Source of the DNA: Stenotrophomonas pavanii
GTDB taxonomy: Bacteria; Pseudomonadota; Gammaproteobacteria; Xanthomonadales; Xanthomonadaceae
NCBI RefSeq assembly: GCF_900101175.1
Contig: NZ_FNFQ01000007.1
Coordinates: forward strand, 1 to 64,000
Direction: 5' to 3'
Length of the DNA: 64,000 nucleotides
Position numbers and translations under genes: made by a program. Every line of letters starts with the position of its first letter. Position 1 is the stretch's first letter. Of this stretch, positions 33,397 to 42,798 are shown piece after piece. Below the pieces are notes generated by a model. It did no database searches, was not told the DNA's origin, and saw only the letters and a program-made list of their open reading frames with translations.

Positions 33397-34613
33397 GTCG
33401 CGTCCTTCACCAGGTAGTCTTCGGCCAGCCGCGCCCACAGGCTGGCGGCGGGGGCAATGGCCGCGTCGTTGAACACATAGCGCGGGCTGTGCAGCGGTGC
33501 ACTGTCACCATTGCCGACGAACACGAAACTGCCCGGCCGCGCCTGCAGCAGGAACGCGAAATCCTCGCTGGCGGTGCGCGGCGCGAAGTCGGGCACCACC
33601 TTGCCGGCGCCGAAGCCCTGCACCGCCACCTTGCGGACGTAGGCGGTCTGCTGCGGGTGGTTGATCACGCTGGGGAAGCCGCGCGGGAATTCAATCTCGG
33701 CGCGCGCGCCGAACGCAGCGGCGGTGTGCTCGGCAAGTTCCGTGACCCGGCGTCGCAGCGTGTCGCGCACCTCGGGCAGGTAGGCGCGCACGGTCAGCTT
33801 CAGCTCGACCACGTCCGGAATCACATTGGCGGCCTGCCCACCGTGGATCGAACCGACGGTCACCACTCCCATCTGCCGCGGGTCGACATTGCGCGACACC
33901 ACACTCTGCAATGCCGTGATGATGTGCGCGGCAACCAGGATCGGGTCCACGCTGCCCTGCGGCTCGGCCCCATGGCCGCCCTTGCCGATCACTTTCAGCC
34001 GCGCCCAGTCAACCGACGCCATCGCTGGGCCGTCGACGAAACCGAAGTGGCCGACCGGTACGCCAGGCCAGTTGTGCAGCCCATAGATCGCATCCACCGG
34101 GAAGCGCTCGAACAGGCCGTCGGCGATCATCCTCGATGCACCCGAACCGGTTTCTTCCGCAGGCTGGAACACCAGCTGCAAGGTGCCGTCGATATTGCCG
34201 TGATGGGCCAGGTAATGCGCGGCGGACAGCAGGATGGCGGTGTGACCATCGTGACCGCAGGCATGCATCAGCCCGTCGGTCTGGCTGGCGTAAGCCAGCC
34301 CGGAGTCTTCGTGGATCGGCAAGGCATCGATGTCCGCACGCAGCCCCAGTCGACGACTGCCCTGCCCGCGTTGCAGCGTGCCGACCACGCCGGTGCCACC
34401 GAGGCCGGTGGTCACGTCATAACCCCATTGCTGCAGAAGTTCGGCCACGCGGGCGCTGGTGCGATGCTCTTCGAAGGCCAGCTCCGGGTGCCGGTGCAGG
34501 TCATGGCGGATCGTGATGGCAGCCTCGGCGCGTGCCGCGATCTCCGGCAACACGCCAATCGCTGGGGAACTCCGCCGGGCCTGGCCCGGTGCTACCGCAG
34601 TTTCTCCGCTCAT
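33393..34613 (-). CDS. M20 family amidohydrolase/deacetylase (SndA/SndB-like by context)
   Basis: A 406-residue zinc amidohydrolase. Motifs: HRHPELAFEEHRTS, GLRADIDALPIHE, the metal-binding HACGHDGHTA, FQPAEETGSGA with catalytic Glu, GKGGHGAEPQGSVDP in the lid domain, and PRTASEDFAFL. This is the plan of N-acetyl amino acid deacetylases and hippurate hydrolases. In the related B. subtilis operons SndA/SndB remove the acetyl group from N-acetylcysteine. The start is ATG 34613, 4 bases after the upstream monooxygenase; it overlaps the GNAT gene downstream. Confidence 0.85.
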   Translation of the reverse strand: MSGETAVAPGQARRSSPAIGVLPEIAARAEAAITIRHDLHRHPELAFEEHRTSARVAELLQQWGYDVTTGLGGTGVVGTLQRGQGSRRLGLRADIDALPIHEDSGLAYASQTDGLMHACGHDGHTAILLSAAHYLAHHGNIDGTLQLVFQPAEETGSGASRMIADGLFERFPVDAIYGLHNWPGVPVGHFGFVDGPAMASVDWARLKVIGKGGHGAEPQGSVDPILVAAHIITALQSVVSRNVDPRQMGVVTVGSIHGGQAANVIPDVVELKLTVRAYLPEVRDTLRRRVTELAEHTAAAFGARAEIEFPRGFPSVINHPQQTAYVRKVAVQGFGAGKVVPDFAPRTASEDFAFLLQARPGSFVFVGNGDSAPLHSPRYVFNDAAIAPAASLWARLAEDYLVKDAT

Positions 34614-34617
34614 TGCC

Positions 34618-35961
34618 CTACCCCACCTTCCGCGCCGGTTCGGCGTCGGTCGCATACCGGCTGGCCTTGTACGGCAGGCCCAGATGCTCGCGCAGGGTCT
34701 GCCCTTCCAGCTCGCGCTGGTGGTAGCCGCGCGCCTGCAGGATCGGCAATACCTGGGTCACGAAATCGTCCAGGCCCTCGCGCTGCGCGGCAAAGCCCAG
34801 GATGAAGCCATCGCTGGCACCGGCATCGAACCAGCGGATCAACTCATCGGCCACGTGCTCCGGTGTACCGATGAAGTTGGGTCGCGGGCTCACTGCTTCC
34901 AATGCCACCTGGCGCAGGCTCAGCCCCTTCTCGCGCGCATCCTGCTTGATGCGATCAGTGGTGGAGCGGAACGAGTTGCTGCCGATATCGCCCAGTTCGG
35001 GGAACGGTGCGTCAGGGTCGTACTGGCTGAAATCATGGTGGTCGAAGAACCGGCCCAGATAGGCCAGCGCATCCTCCAGCGTTGCCAGTGCGGCAATTGC
35101 CTGGTACTTGGCCTCGGCCTCCTCGGCCGTGCGGCCGACGATGGGGCCGATACCCGGAAAGATCTTCACGTCGTTGCCGCTGCGGCCATGCGCGATCGCC
35201 GAGTTCTTCACCTTCTGGGTGAACGCGCGGGTTTCTTCCAGCGACGGCGAATGGGTGAACACCGCATCGGCGTACTTGCCGGCCAGCGCGATGCCGTCAT
35301 CGGACGAACCGGCCTGGAAGATCACGGGTTGGCCCTGCGGCGATCGCTGGATGTTGAGCGGGCCTTCCACCTGGAAGAAGCGGCCCTTGTGGTCGAGCCG
35401 GCGGAATTTCTCCGGTGCGAAGAACGTGCCGCTGTCGCGCTCGCGCACGAACGCGTCGTCATCCCACGAATCCCACAGTCCCTGCACCACCTCCAGGTAT
35501 TCATCGGCGATCTGGTAGCGCAGCGCATGCTCCGGATGGGGGCGGCCGTAGTTGCGGCCGGAACCTTCCAGTGGAGAGGTCACCACGTTCCAGCCGGCGC
35601 GGCCGCCGCTGAGCAGGTCCAGTGAGGCGAATTGACGGGCGACGGTGAACGGATCGCTGTAGGACGTCGACAGCGTACCGGCCAGGCCGATCTTCTTCGT
35701 CGCCGTGGCCAACGCCGACAGCAGCGAGATCGGCTCGAACCGGTTGAGGAAGTGCGGGATCGACTTTTCGTTGATGTACAGGCCGTCGGCCACGAAGCCG
35801 AAGGCGATGCCGTTGTCTTCGGCGGTGCGCGCAATGTCGATGTAGAACTGCAGGTTGACGCTGGCGTCGGCCGGATTGGACGGGTGCTTCCAGGCATGCA
35901 TGTGGCTGCCGGGGCCCTGCAGCATGATGCCGAACGGAATGTGGCGCGGGGTCGTGCTCAT
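34618..35961 (-). CDS. NtaA/SnaA/DszA-type flavin-dependent monooxygenase (CmoJ-like by context)
   Basis: A 447-residue luciferase-fold, FMNH2-using monooxygenase of the nitrilotriacetate monooxygenase group: HMHAWKHPSNPADASVN, FGFVADGLYI, VTSPLEGSGRNYGR, YLEVVQGLWDSWDDDAF, VIFQAGSSDDG. Members cleave C-S or C-N bonds. Length and type match CmoJ/YtnJ and YxeK of B. subtilis, which split N-acetylated S-alkyl- or S-succinocysteines. It lies 18 bases after the second luciferase-like gene, and reduced flavin is probably supplied by the reductase at 37491-38072. Confidence 0.85.
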   Translation of the reverse strand: MSTTPRHIPFGIMLQGPGSHMHAWKHPSNPADASVNLQFYIDIARTAEDNGIAFGFVADGLYINEKSIPHFLNRFEPISLLSALATATKKIGLAGTLSTSYSDPFTVARQFASLDLLSGGRAGWNVVTSPLEGSGRNYGRPHPEHALRYQIADEYLEVVQGLWDSWDDDAFVRERDSGTFFAPEKFRRLDHKGRFFQVEGPLNIQRSPQGQPVIFQAGSSDDGIALAGKYADAVFTHSPSLEETRAFTQKVKNSAIAHGRSGNDVKIFPGIGPIVGRTAEEAEAKYQAIAALATLEDALAYLGRFFDHHDFSQYDPDAPFPELGDIGSNSFRSTTDRIKQDAREKGLSLRQVALEAVSPRPNFIGTPEHVADELIRWFDAGASDGFILGFAAQREGLDDFVTQVLPILQARGYHQRELEGQTLREHLGLPYKASRYATDAEPARKVG

Positions 35962-35979
35962 GGGAATCGCTCCTGCGGG

Positions 35980-36957
35980 TCAGGCCACCGCCGCGCGAGG
36001 CGCAGGCGACAGCAGTTCGAGGGATGTCAGGCGTGCATCGAGGTCGGCCACCGGCGCATCGAGGATGAACTCGCCCACGCCGAAGCGTCGGTGCAGCGCA
36101 TCCAGTTCGCCGCGTACCTGTTGCGCATCGCCGGACAGCACGCTGGGCCGTGTTTCCTCGATGCGGAAGTCCGCCACGCCTACCTGGCGCGCGTACTCGG
36201 CAGCCGCCTCGGGGCTGGGCAGGTTCACCGTCTGCCCCGGGCCAAGGTGCAGCTTGTAGACGCGCAGTGCGCCGATGTGACGTGCAGCGGCTTCGGCCGT
36301 CGGGGCAGCAAAGGCCACCGTGGCCAGCAGCGGGGGCTGCGTAGCGGCACTGCGATAGGCATCGAACGCGGCCTCGATGTGCTTCGGGTCACCATCGAAG
36401 TGCGCGGCGTACACGAAGCGCCAGCCCAGCGCGGCCGCCTGCCGCGCGCTCTGCGGACTGGCACCCAGCAGGAACCGCTCCGGTGCCTGTTGTGGAACCG
36501 GCCGCGCCAGCACCTCGCTTTCGGCACCGGAAAGATAGCCTTCCAGATCGCGCAGTTGCTGGTCGAAGTCGGCAAACGCCGGGCGCCCTGCCGCCAGCGC
36601 GGCGGTCGATGCCGGCAGGCCGCCGGGCGCCTTGCCCACGCCCAGGTCCACGCGCCCCGGCGCCAACGCTGCCAGCAGGTTGAAGTTCTCGGCCACCTTG
36701 TAAGGCGCGTAGTGGCGCAGCATGACCCCGCCGCTGCCGATGCGGATGCGCCAGGTCTGCGCCAGCACCCAGGCGGCCAGCACCTCCGGCGCAGGGCTGG
36801 CCAGGGTCGGCGCGGCGTGGTGTTCAGCAAACCAGTAGCGGTGGTAACCCAGCTGCTCGGCGCGCTGCGCCAGCAACAGGCTGTTGCGCAGTGCCTGCTC
36901 CGGCGAGGCCCCGTCGGCCACCGGGCTCTTGTCCAATACGCTGATCAGGTAGCTCAT
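35980..36957 (-). CDS. MsnO8-type luciferase-like monooxygenase (CmoO-like by context)
   Basis: A 325-residue luciferase-like flavin monooxygenase: LISVLDKSPVADG at the N-terminus, GYHRYWFAEHHAAPTLASPAPEVL (the HH pair is typical), RIGSGGVMLRHYAPYKVAENF and DLGVGKAPGG. The type matches the MsnO8 group that includes YtmO/CmoO of the B. subtilis S-alkylcysteine operon. A step such as thioether oxidation is inferred from that parallel. Gaps to its neighbours are 14 and 18 bases. Confidence 0.82.
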   Translation of the reverse strand: MSYLISVLDKSPVADGASPEQALRNSLLLAQRAEQLGYHRYWFAEHHAAPTLASPAPEVLAAWVLAQTWRIRIGSGGVMLRHYAPYKVAENFNLLAALAPGRVDLGVGKAPGGLPASTAALAAGRPAFADFDQQLRDLEGYLSGAESEVLARPVPQQAPERFLLGASPQSARQAAALGWRFVYAAHFDGDPKHIEAAFDAYRSAATQPPLLATVAFAAPTAEAAARHIGALRVYKLHLGPGQTVNLPSPEAAAEYARQVGVADFRIEETRPSVLSGDAQQVRGELDALHRRFGVGEFILDAPVADLDARLTSLELLSPAPRAAVA

Positions 36958-36971
36958 TGACGCGTCCTCGC

Positions 36972-37334
36972 TCAGGGATGGGCCACGGGAATGCCGAGCA
37001 ACCCGTTCAGCGCCGCCAGGATCGGCTCGGCACCGGAGACGTACTGGCGATCCTCGTGGGCGCCACTGGCCAGCGCGCTGTGCACGCCCTGCGGCAGCAC
37101 CAGCTTCGGCAGCGACTGGTCCTGCTCGCCAATCTCCGCGATCACCTCGCGACGCGGCCGTGCGAAGCCGATGCGACGTACGTCCAGCTGCGCGTCGAGG
37201 CCCTCGATGCTCGACAGCGCACCTTCCAGCAGCAGGCTGTGCCGGCAGAAGAAACGCTGGCCGGGAATCTGACCGTCCTCGAACTCGCGGTCCAGCAGGA
37301 ACAGGATGGGTTTGCTTGCTGCGTCGAGCGTCAC
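36972..37334 (-). CDS. DUF3088-type thioredoxin-fold protein
   Basis: A 120-residue protein with the DUF3088 pattern: ILFLLDREFEDGQIPGQRFFC near the start, a region with the YAVRRIGFARPR-like segment LDVRRIGFARPRREV, then QSLPKLVLP. DUF3088 proteins have a thioredoxin-like fold. In the B. subtilis operon the equivalent slot holds a glutaredoxin-like protein (CmoI). A single Cys (in FFCRH) could take part in redox chemistry. First gene of the tight seven-gene run. Confidence 0.65.
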   Translation of the reverse strand: MTLDAASKPILFLLDREFEDGQIPGQRFFCRHSLLLEGALSSIEGLDAQLDVRRIGFARPRREVIAEIGEQDQSLPKLVLPQGVHSALASGAHEDRQYVSGAEPILAALNGLLGIPVAHP

Positions 37335-37490
37335 TGGGGGGTCCTCATCTGGGCCGGCAATGCGATGCCGCTTCGATATCGATGCTAGAGATGCCAGCGG
37401 TCGCGGCGGCGATGCCTGGCGACAATCGGCGGTCAGATCCGGCCATGCAGATGCGCCTTCGCCATAAGAAAAGCGCCGCCGGTTATGGCC

Positions 37491-38072
37491 TCAGGCAATG
37501 CGCCGCAGCGGCGTCGGCGGCGCCAGTCCCTGCGTGGCCAGATGCGCGGCGGCACGCTCGGTCGCCAGCGCGATACGCGCCTGCAGGGCCGCGCTGCTGA
37601 CGTGCTCGCCGTCGAAGTCAGCCGGCGTGGCATACACCCCGATCGGCAGCGTGTGCGCCTGCAGGAAACTGAACAACGGCCGCAACTGGTGGTCGATCAC
37701 CAGCGCATGGCGCTCGCTGCCCCCGGTCGCGGCCAGCAGCACCGGTGTATCCACCAGCGCCTCCAGCCCGATGAAGTCGACCAGGTGCTTGAACAGTCCC
37801 GGGTACGATCCGCGGTACACCGGCGCGGCCACCACCAGCAGGCCGGCGCCCTCGATGGTCTGCAGCGCCTGCTCCACCGCCGGCTCCGCTTCATCGCGCG
37901 ACAACGACTGCCCCAGCGAGCGGGCGATCGGCGCCAGCTCCACCCGCTCCACGCTGGCGTGCACCCGCTGCTGCAGCGACGCCAGCAGATGCCGCACCAG
38001 CAGCAGCGTGCGCGATGTCGCCGAACTGGCCGGTGAGCCCACCAATGCAACCACCCTCAATGCAGAAGACAT
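37491..38072 (-). CDS. NADPH-dependent FMN reductase (SsuE/MsuE-like)
   Basis: A 193-residue flavodoxin-fold reductase: VALVGSPASSATSRTLLLVRHL phosphate-binding loop, VVAAPVYRGSYPGLFKHLVD, and LLAATGGSERHALVIDHQLRPLF. This matches SsuE/MsuE, which supply reduced FMN to two-component luciferase-type monooxygenases. GAGGAG 8 bases before ATG 38072 fixes the start. Position between the receptor and the monooxygenases fits that partnership. Confidence 0.85.
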   Translation of the reverse strand: MSSALRVVALVGSPASSATSRTLLLVRHLLASLQQRVHASVERVELAPIARSLGQSLSRDEAEPAVEQALQTIEGAGLLVVAAPVYRGSYPGLFKHLVDFIGLEALVDTPVLLAATGGSERHALVIDHQLRPLFSFLQAHTLPIGVYATPADFDGEHVSSAALQARIALATERAAAHLATQGLAPPTPLRRIA

Positions 38073-38122
38073 GAACTGCTCCTCGATGATGGCGGACCCT
38101 GTCCGGCCGCCTTTCGCGTTAT

Positions 38123-38150
38123 GTAGAGCCGAGCCATGCCCGGCTGCGTC
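38123..38150 (+). repeat. Single GTAG-type REP element
   Basis: GTAGAGCCGAGCCATGCCCGGCTGCG lies between the receptor stop and the FMN reductase gene. It may stabilise or end the receptor transcript. Confidence 0.6.
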
Positions 38151-38155
38151 CCGCC

Positions 38156-40732
38156 TCAGAACCGGTAGTTGATCCGCCCGTACCAGAACGCACCGATTCG
38201 GCTCAGCACGTCGCCCGAATCCCAGGTCGTCTCGATGCTCGCCACATCGGTGGCACTGCGTGCATACGCGGGCACCTTGCGCGTGCGCTTGTCGAACACG
38301 TTGTTGATGCCCAGCGCCGCACTCCAGCCTGCGCCCAGCTCCACGGCGCCGGAGAGATTGGTCACCAGCACCGGCGGCTGCTTGTACTCCACGCCGTTGT
38401 TCAGGCGCTTGATCGGTCCGTAGTAAGTGAAGTCGACATTCGAGCGCCAGCGCCCGTTCTGCCAGCCCAAGCCCGCCACCTGGGTGTAGCTGGGCGTGCG
38501 GAAGCGCAGCGCGTATTCGCTGCTCTTGGTCAGCAGGTTGATGTTCGGCAGCCCCTGCAGCGCCGCCGGAATGTCGCTCACCTTCTGGATGGTGGTACGC
38601 CCGACGTTGGCCGCGTAGCTCCAGCGCAGCTTGCCCCACGCGGTGTCCTGGTTGGCTTCCAGGGTCAGCTCGACACCGCGTGTGCGGGTATTGCCCACAT
38701 TGGTGAAGTAGCTGGCGTAGAACGCATCACCCGGCAGGATGCTGATGCCGGCGGAACCCAGCAGCGCATCGATGGTGTTCTTCTGCGCCGCACTCAACAC
38801 CGTACCGCTGTTGTCGGTGATGCGCGCCGGGTCCTGCGCGTTGTAACCGATCTGGCTGGACTGGCCGAGCTGGCCGCGGATGTCGATCTGGTAGGCATCC
38901 ACGGCCAGGTGAAATGCAGGGCTCGGGTCCCAGGTCACGCCCAGGCTGTAGTTGGTGGCTTTCTCGGGCTTCAGCGGCGTGGCACCCAGCGCAATCGCTG
39001 CCGGCGAAGACACCTGCGCCACCAGCGTGGTACCGCACGGGCAGCTGCCGGTGGCCTGGTAGTACTGCGCGCCGAGGCTGGGCGCATGGAAACCATTGCT
39101 GACCGTCGCGCGTACACCGAACGCGTCGGTGAAGTCGAAGCGCGTGGTCAGGCGGCCCGTGGACACGCTGCCGAAGTCGGAATGATCTTCCCAGCGTGCA
39201 GCCGCATCCAGATACCAGCGCGAGGTGATGTTGCTGGCCGCGCCCACATAGACCGCCTTGCTGTTGCGCGTCGCCTTCACCGCATCGGCGGTGGAGTAGC
39301 CCACGAACGCGGCGGCACCGAAGCCGGTGTACGACTCCCACTGCCCGGCCCCGCGTTCGTATTGTTCGTGCTGGTACTCGGCGCCTGCGCTCACTTCCAG
39401 CGGTGACGCAAAGGCGGCCACCTCGAAGCCACGGCGCAGGTCCAGGTTGGCGATGCCCTGCTGGTAGTCCAGCTTGCCGTCATAGAAGTCGGTGGGCGAT
39501 CCGGGGTACGGCAACGAGTAGTTCACCGAGTTGCGGGTATAGGTGCGCACCGTGCTGCGGTTGCCGGTCAGGCTGGCGTCGTAGTCCCAGCCTGCCACCT
39601 GCCCTTTCACGCCCGCAGTGCCGGTGTACTGCTTTTCCTTGGTTTCCAGCACGGGCAGGAAGCCGTCGGGGAACACGCTCAGCACCCCGGCCGCCTTGTA
39701 GGTGGTGAAGATGGTCGCCGGCAGGCGCAAGTTCTGGATCGCCTGCGCGGTGCGATCGCTGGCCGTGGCGTTGGCGTAGAACTGCGCGCGCTCGCCCAGG
39801 CCATGGCCCGCATTCACTGCGAAGGCCTTCAACGCGTACGACGGCGAGCTGAGGATGATGTTGGCCTCCGCATCGCGGCTGGCCTCGGCCGGGTTCGGCG
39901 ACGCACCCGCGGGCAACCGGTTGTTCGGGCGCAACGCCACCCGATTGCCATTGGCATCCACCGCCGGGTAGCTCAGGTAACCGTCGATGTAGCGGCGGCT
40001 GCGGATCGCATGATGCTGGCGGGTGGTTTCACCGGACAGATTGACGAAGCCGTCCTGGCCCCATGGCAGGCCGACGTTGGCGCGCACACTGGTACGCGAA
40101 CCGTCGCCATCGATGCTCTGCCCGCTCTCAACCGACAGGTCACCGCCATGCGCCTGCGACTTCAGGATCACGTTGACCACGCCGGTGATCGCGTCCGAGC
40201 CATAGATGGCCGACGCACCATCGCGCAGCACTTCCACATGGTCGATGGCCGACACCGGGATCAGCGCCAGGTCGGCCCAGGCGTGGCCCGGAAAGCCGCC
40301 GCCGTTGGCCCCACTCACGTACGCGCTGGCATTGCGGCGCTTGCCGTTCACCAGCACCAGCGTGTAGCCCGGTGACAGGTTGCGCAGCTGGTAGCCACGG
40401 ATCAGGCTCTCCTGGTCGCTCTGGTAGCCGCCGATCTGGCTCAGCGACGGCAGCGCACGTTGCAGCGCTTCCAGCAGGTTCGCCTGGCCGGTGGCGGCCA
40501 GGTCTTCGGCAGAGATCACATCGATCGGCGTGGAGCTGTTCTTCACGGTGCGCGTGCTGGTACGCGAACCGGTCACCACCACCGCATCCAGCGTGGACGC
40601 AGCCACGTTGGCTGTCGCGGCGGTGGCAGCGGGATCGGCATCGGCTTCGGCCGCGTGGCCAGGCGATGCGGCCAGAACGGCAGCGATCAGGACAGCAAGG
40701 GTGCTCAGGACAGGGGCGTGGGCGGCAGGCAT
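38156..40732 (-). CDS. TonB-dependent outer membrane receptor
   Basis: An 858-residue protein with a signal peptide (about 1-25, ending SPGHAAEA). Plug domain at about 45-160 (NSSTPIDVISAEDLAATGQA, LSPGYTLVLVNGKRR, VLRDGASAIYGSDAITGVVN), then a 22-strand barrel ending in the C-terminal INYRF outer-membrane signal. ATG 40732 is chosen because the signal peptide starts there. The substrate is inferred from context to be a sulfur compound used by the genes downstream; receptors of this type also take up siderophores or sugars. Confidence 0.88.
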   Translation of the reverse strand: MPAAHAPVLSTLAVLIAAVLAASPGHAAEADADPAATAATANVAASTLDAVVVTGSRTSTRTVKNSSTPIDVISAEDLAATGQANLLEALQRALPSLSQIGGYQSDQESLIRGYQLRNLSPGYTLVLVNGKRRNASAYVSGANGGGFPGHAWADLALIPVSAIDHVEVLRDGASAIYGSDAITGVVNVILKSQAHGGDLSVESGQSIDGDGSRTSVRANVGLPWGQDGFVNLSGETTRQHHAIRSRRYIDGYLSYPAVDANGNRVALRPNNRLPAGASPNPAEASRDAEANIILSSPSYALKAFAVNAGHGLGERAQFYANATASDRTAQAIQNLRLPATIFTTYKAAGVLSVFPDGFLPVLETKEKQYTGTAGVKGQVAGWDYDASLTGNRSTVRTYTRNSVNYSLPYPGSPTDFYDGKLDYQQGIANLDLRRGFEVAAFASPLEVSAGAEYQHEQYERGAGQWESYTGFGAAAFVGYSTADAVKATRNSKAVYVGAASNITSRWYLDAAARWEDHSDFGSVSTGRLTTRFDFTDAFGVRATVSNGFHAPSLGAQYYQATGSCPCGTTLVAQVSSPAAIALGATPLKPEKATNYSLGVTWDPSPAFHLAVDAYQIDIRGQLGQSSQIGYNAQDPARITDNSGTVLSAAQKNTIDALLGSAGISILPGDAFYASYFTNVGNTRTRGVELTLEANQDTAWGKLRWSYAANVGRTTIQKVSDIPAALQGLPNINLLTKSSEYALRFRTPSYTQVAGLGWQNGRWRSNVDFTYYGPIKRLNNGVEYKQPPVLVTNLSGAVELGAGWSAALGINNVFDKRTRKVPAYARSATDVASIETTWDSGDVLSRIGAFWYGRINYRF

Positions 40733-40960
40733 GGGGGCTCGTGGGGGTGGGCCGGAAACACGCTTCCATTCAAGGGCCTGTTCACCCGCGGCAACAGGCG
40801 GGATCGCGTCACCCAACCGTCATATCCGGCCAGCCACATGATTGCTGGTAATGACGTTAGGCAGGCCTGCAGGGCACGCGCATGGCACGGCGATGGGCAA
40901 TCGACGTTGGATGATGTGCGGCGGGTGGTGGGCGACCGGCGGCGGTCGGCAACCGACGGG

Positions 40961-41047
40961 GTAGAGTCGACTGTTAGTCGACTGCTGTTGGCGATACCGC
41001 CTGGAAGCCGGCGCTGCGCGCGATAGTCGACCAACAGTCGACCCTAC
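40961..41047. repeat. Inverted pair of GTAG-type REP elements
   Basis: GTAGAGTCGACTGTTAGTCG (40961 onward) and its inverse CGACCAACAGTCGACCCTAC (to 41047), about 35 bases apart. Together they can form a long hairpin between the receptor and AraC genes. Confidence 0.75.
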
Positions 41048-41160
41048 CCCCGTCGGCCGCCCCAAGCCAGACGAATGCCCCTCGTGCACATGCTCCACAG
41101 GCATCACCTCATGCCCGCGCGCCACTCAGCGCCACGCACCGCCACCCGTAGCATCTAGCC

Positions 41161-42162
41161 ATGCCCAGCCCCTCCGCCGATCCCAGCGCACCGCTCGTCG
41201 CCATCGTCGCCTGCCACGGCCAGGGGCTGTTCGAGTTCGGCTGCGCGGTTGGCCTGTTCGCGCCGGTGCGGCCGGAACTCGGCGTGGCCTGGTACCGCAC
41301 CCAGCTGTGCGCGGGCGAGCCCGGCGCGCTGCGCATGCTCGGTAATGCGCAGGTGCAGCTGCCCTACGATCTCAGCACGGTCGATGACGCCGACATCATC
41401 GTCATCCCCGGCTGGCGCGAGCCCAGCGAACGTCCGCCACAGGCGCTGCTCGATGCACTCGTCCGTGCGCATGCCCGTGGCGCGCGCATCACCTCGATCT
41501 GCTCCGGCGCCTTCGTGCTGGCTTGGGCCGGGCTGCTCGATGGCCGCCAGGCCACCACGCACTGGCGCCTCACCGAAGCACTCGCACGCGACTTCCCGCG
41601 CATCGATGTGCGCGAGGATGCGCTGTACGTGGATACCGGCAGCATCATCACTTCGGCCGGCTCGGCCACCGGCATGGACATGATGCTGCACATGGTGCGC
41701 AAGGATTACGGCGCGCGCGTGGCCAACCTGGTGGCCGAACGGCTGGTGCTGGCACCGTGGCGCGACGCCGGGCGCAGCCAGCGCGTCAGCCGCGCCATTC
41801 CCAACGGCGAGCCCACGCGGCTGGCGAAACTGATGGAATGGATGCGCCGCAACCTGCGCGAGCCGCACTCGCTCGGCAGCCTCGCCGAGCAGGCGGCCCT
41901 CAGCCAGCGCACCCTGCAGCGGCAGTTCCTGGAAGCCACCGGCCTGTCGCCGATCGACTGGCTGATCCGCGAACGCGTGGCCTTCGCGCGCGAGCTGCTG
42001 GAAACCACCGACCGGCCGCTGCAGTGGATCGCCGAGCAGGCCGGCTTCGGCTCGCAGGAATCCTTCCGCCGGCACTTCCGCGGCCAGGTCGACGCCAGTC
42101 CTGCCGAGTACCGCAACCAGCACCGCAGCGGTCTCGGTGCTGACCGCCTGGTGGGCTGTTGA
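41161..42162 (+). CDS. GlxA/FtrA-type AraC regulator
   Basis: A 333-residue regulator. The N-terminal DJ-1/PfpI-like domain (about 12-190, SICSGAFVLAWAGLLDGR with the nucleophile-elbow Cys) is followed by an AraC double HTH (about 215-320: SLGSLAEQAALSQRTLQRQF; PLQWIAEQAGFGSQESFRRHF; SPAEYRN). This is the plan of GlxA/FtrA/CdhR regulators. Its target is not evident; it is divergent from the receptor across the REP pair. Confidence 0.85.
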   Translation: MPSPSADPSAPLVAIVACHGQGLFEFGCAVGLFAPVRPELGVAWYRTQLCAGEPGALRMLGNAQVQLPYDLSTVDDADIIVIPGWREPSERPPQALLDALVRAHARGARITSICSGAFVLAWAGLLDGRQATTHWRLTEALARDFPRIDVREDALYVDTGSIITSAGSATGMDMMLHMVRKDYGARVANLVAERLVLAPWRDAGRSQRVSRAIPNGEPTRLAKLMEWMRRNLREPHSLGSLAEQAALSQRTLQRQFLEATGLSPIDWLIRERVAFARELLETTDRPLQWIAEQAGFGSQESFRRHFRGQVDASPAEYRNQHRSGLGADRLVGC

Positions 42163-42256
42163 CCCAGTGCGCGGTCCCAGGCGTGGCGTGAGCAAAGCCT
42201 CACGACGGTGCGAGCTTGCGTGCGTATAGTGACGTGCGTCACAAGAAGCCCCTTCC

Positions 42257-42691
42257 ATGCTCCATGCATTTGCTTACTCCAGCCGCATGTCGGCTGGGCT
42301 GTCCAATCACGCCCTCCGCCAGATCGTCTTGCAATCTGCCGCGTTCAATCGCCGGGTGGACGTTACCGGTGCGCTGATCGTCGACGGGCAGCGGTTTTTC
42401 CAGTACATCGAAGGCCCGCCCGATGGCCTGGCGGCGGTCAGGCGCCGCATCCAGGACAGCCGTTCGCACGCGGCCGTCGCCCCGGTACTGGACATGGCCA
42501 TCAGCGCGCGTGCCGTTCCGTACTGGGCGATGACCCACATCGAGACCGGGCAGATCGTGGTGTCCGGCTTGGTGAATGCGCGCTGGGACGAGTTCGGCCA
42601 CGCCATCCCGGGCATGGACCAGCTCGTCGGCCTGCTCCGTCCGCATTTTCCACGCGTCGGCAGCGTCGGCGCGCCACCCGCAAACACCTGA
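42257..42691 (+). CDS. BLUF-domain blue-light sensor
   Basis: A 144-residue protein that is almost only a BLUF domain. The flavin-site residues are in place: Tyr7 in AFAYSSR, Asn31 in AAFNRRVDVTGAL and Gln50 in FFQYIEGPPDG, with a Trp in the YWAM segment (about 95) that couples to the flavin in other BLUFs. Short BLUF proteins signal by protein-protein contact. It is followed after 107 bases by a CheW-like gene on the same strand. Confidence 0.85.
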   Translation: MLHAFAYSSRMSAGLSNHALRQIVLQSAAFNRRVDVTGALIVDGQRFFQYIEGPPDGLAAVRRRIQDSRSHAAVAPVLDMAISARAVPYWAMTHIETGQIVVSGLVNARWDEFGHAIPGMDQLVGLLRPHFPRVGSVGAPPANT

Positions 42692-42798
42692 TACACACTG
42701 AACCGTCGCCTTGCACGCGCACGCCGCCGCGGCCGCGCGCTGCGTTCAGGCGTCATCATCCAGATCCCCCTTCCCATCGTCTTCGCCACGCCCATCGC

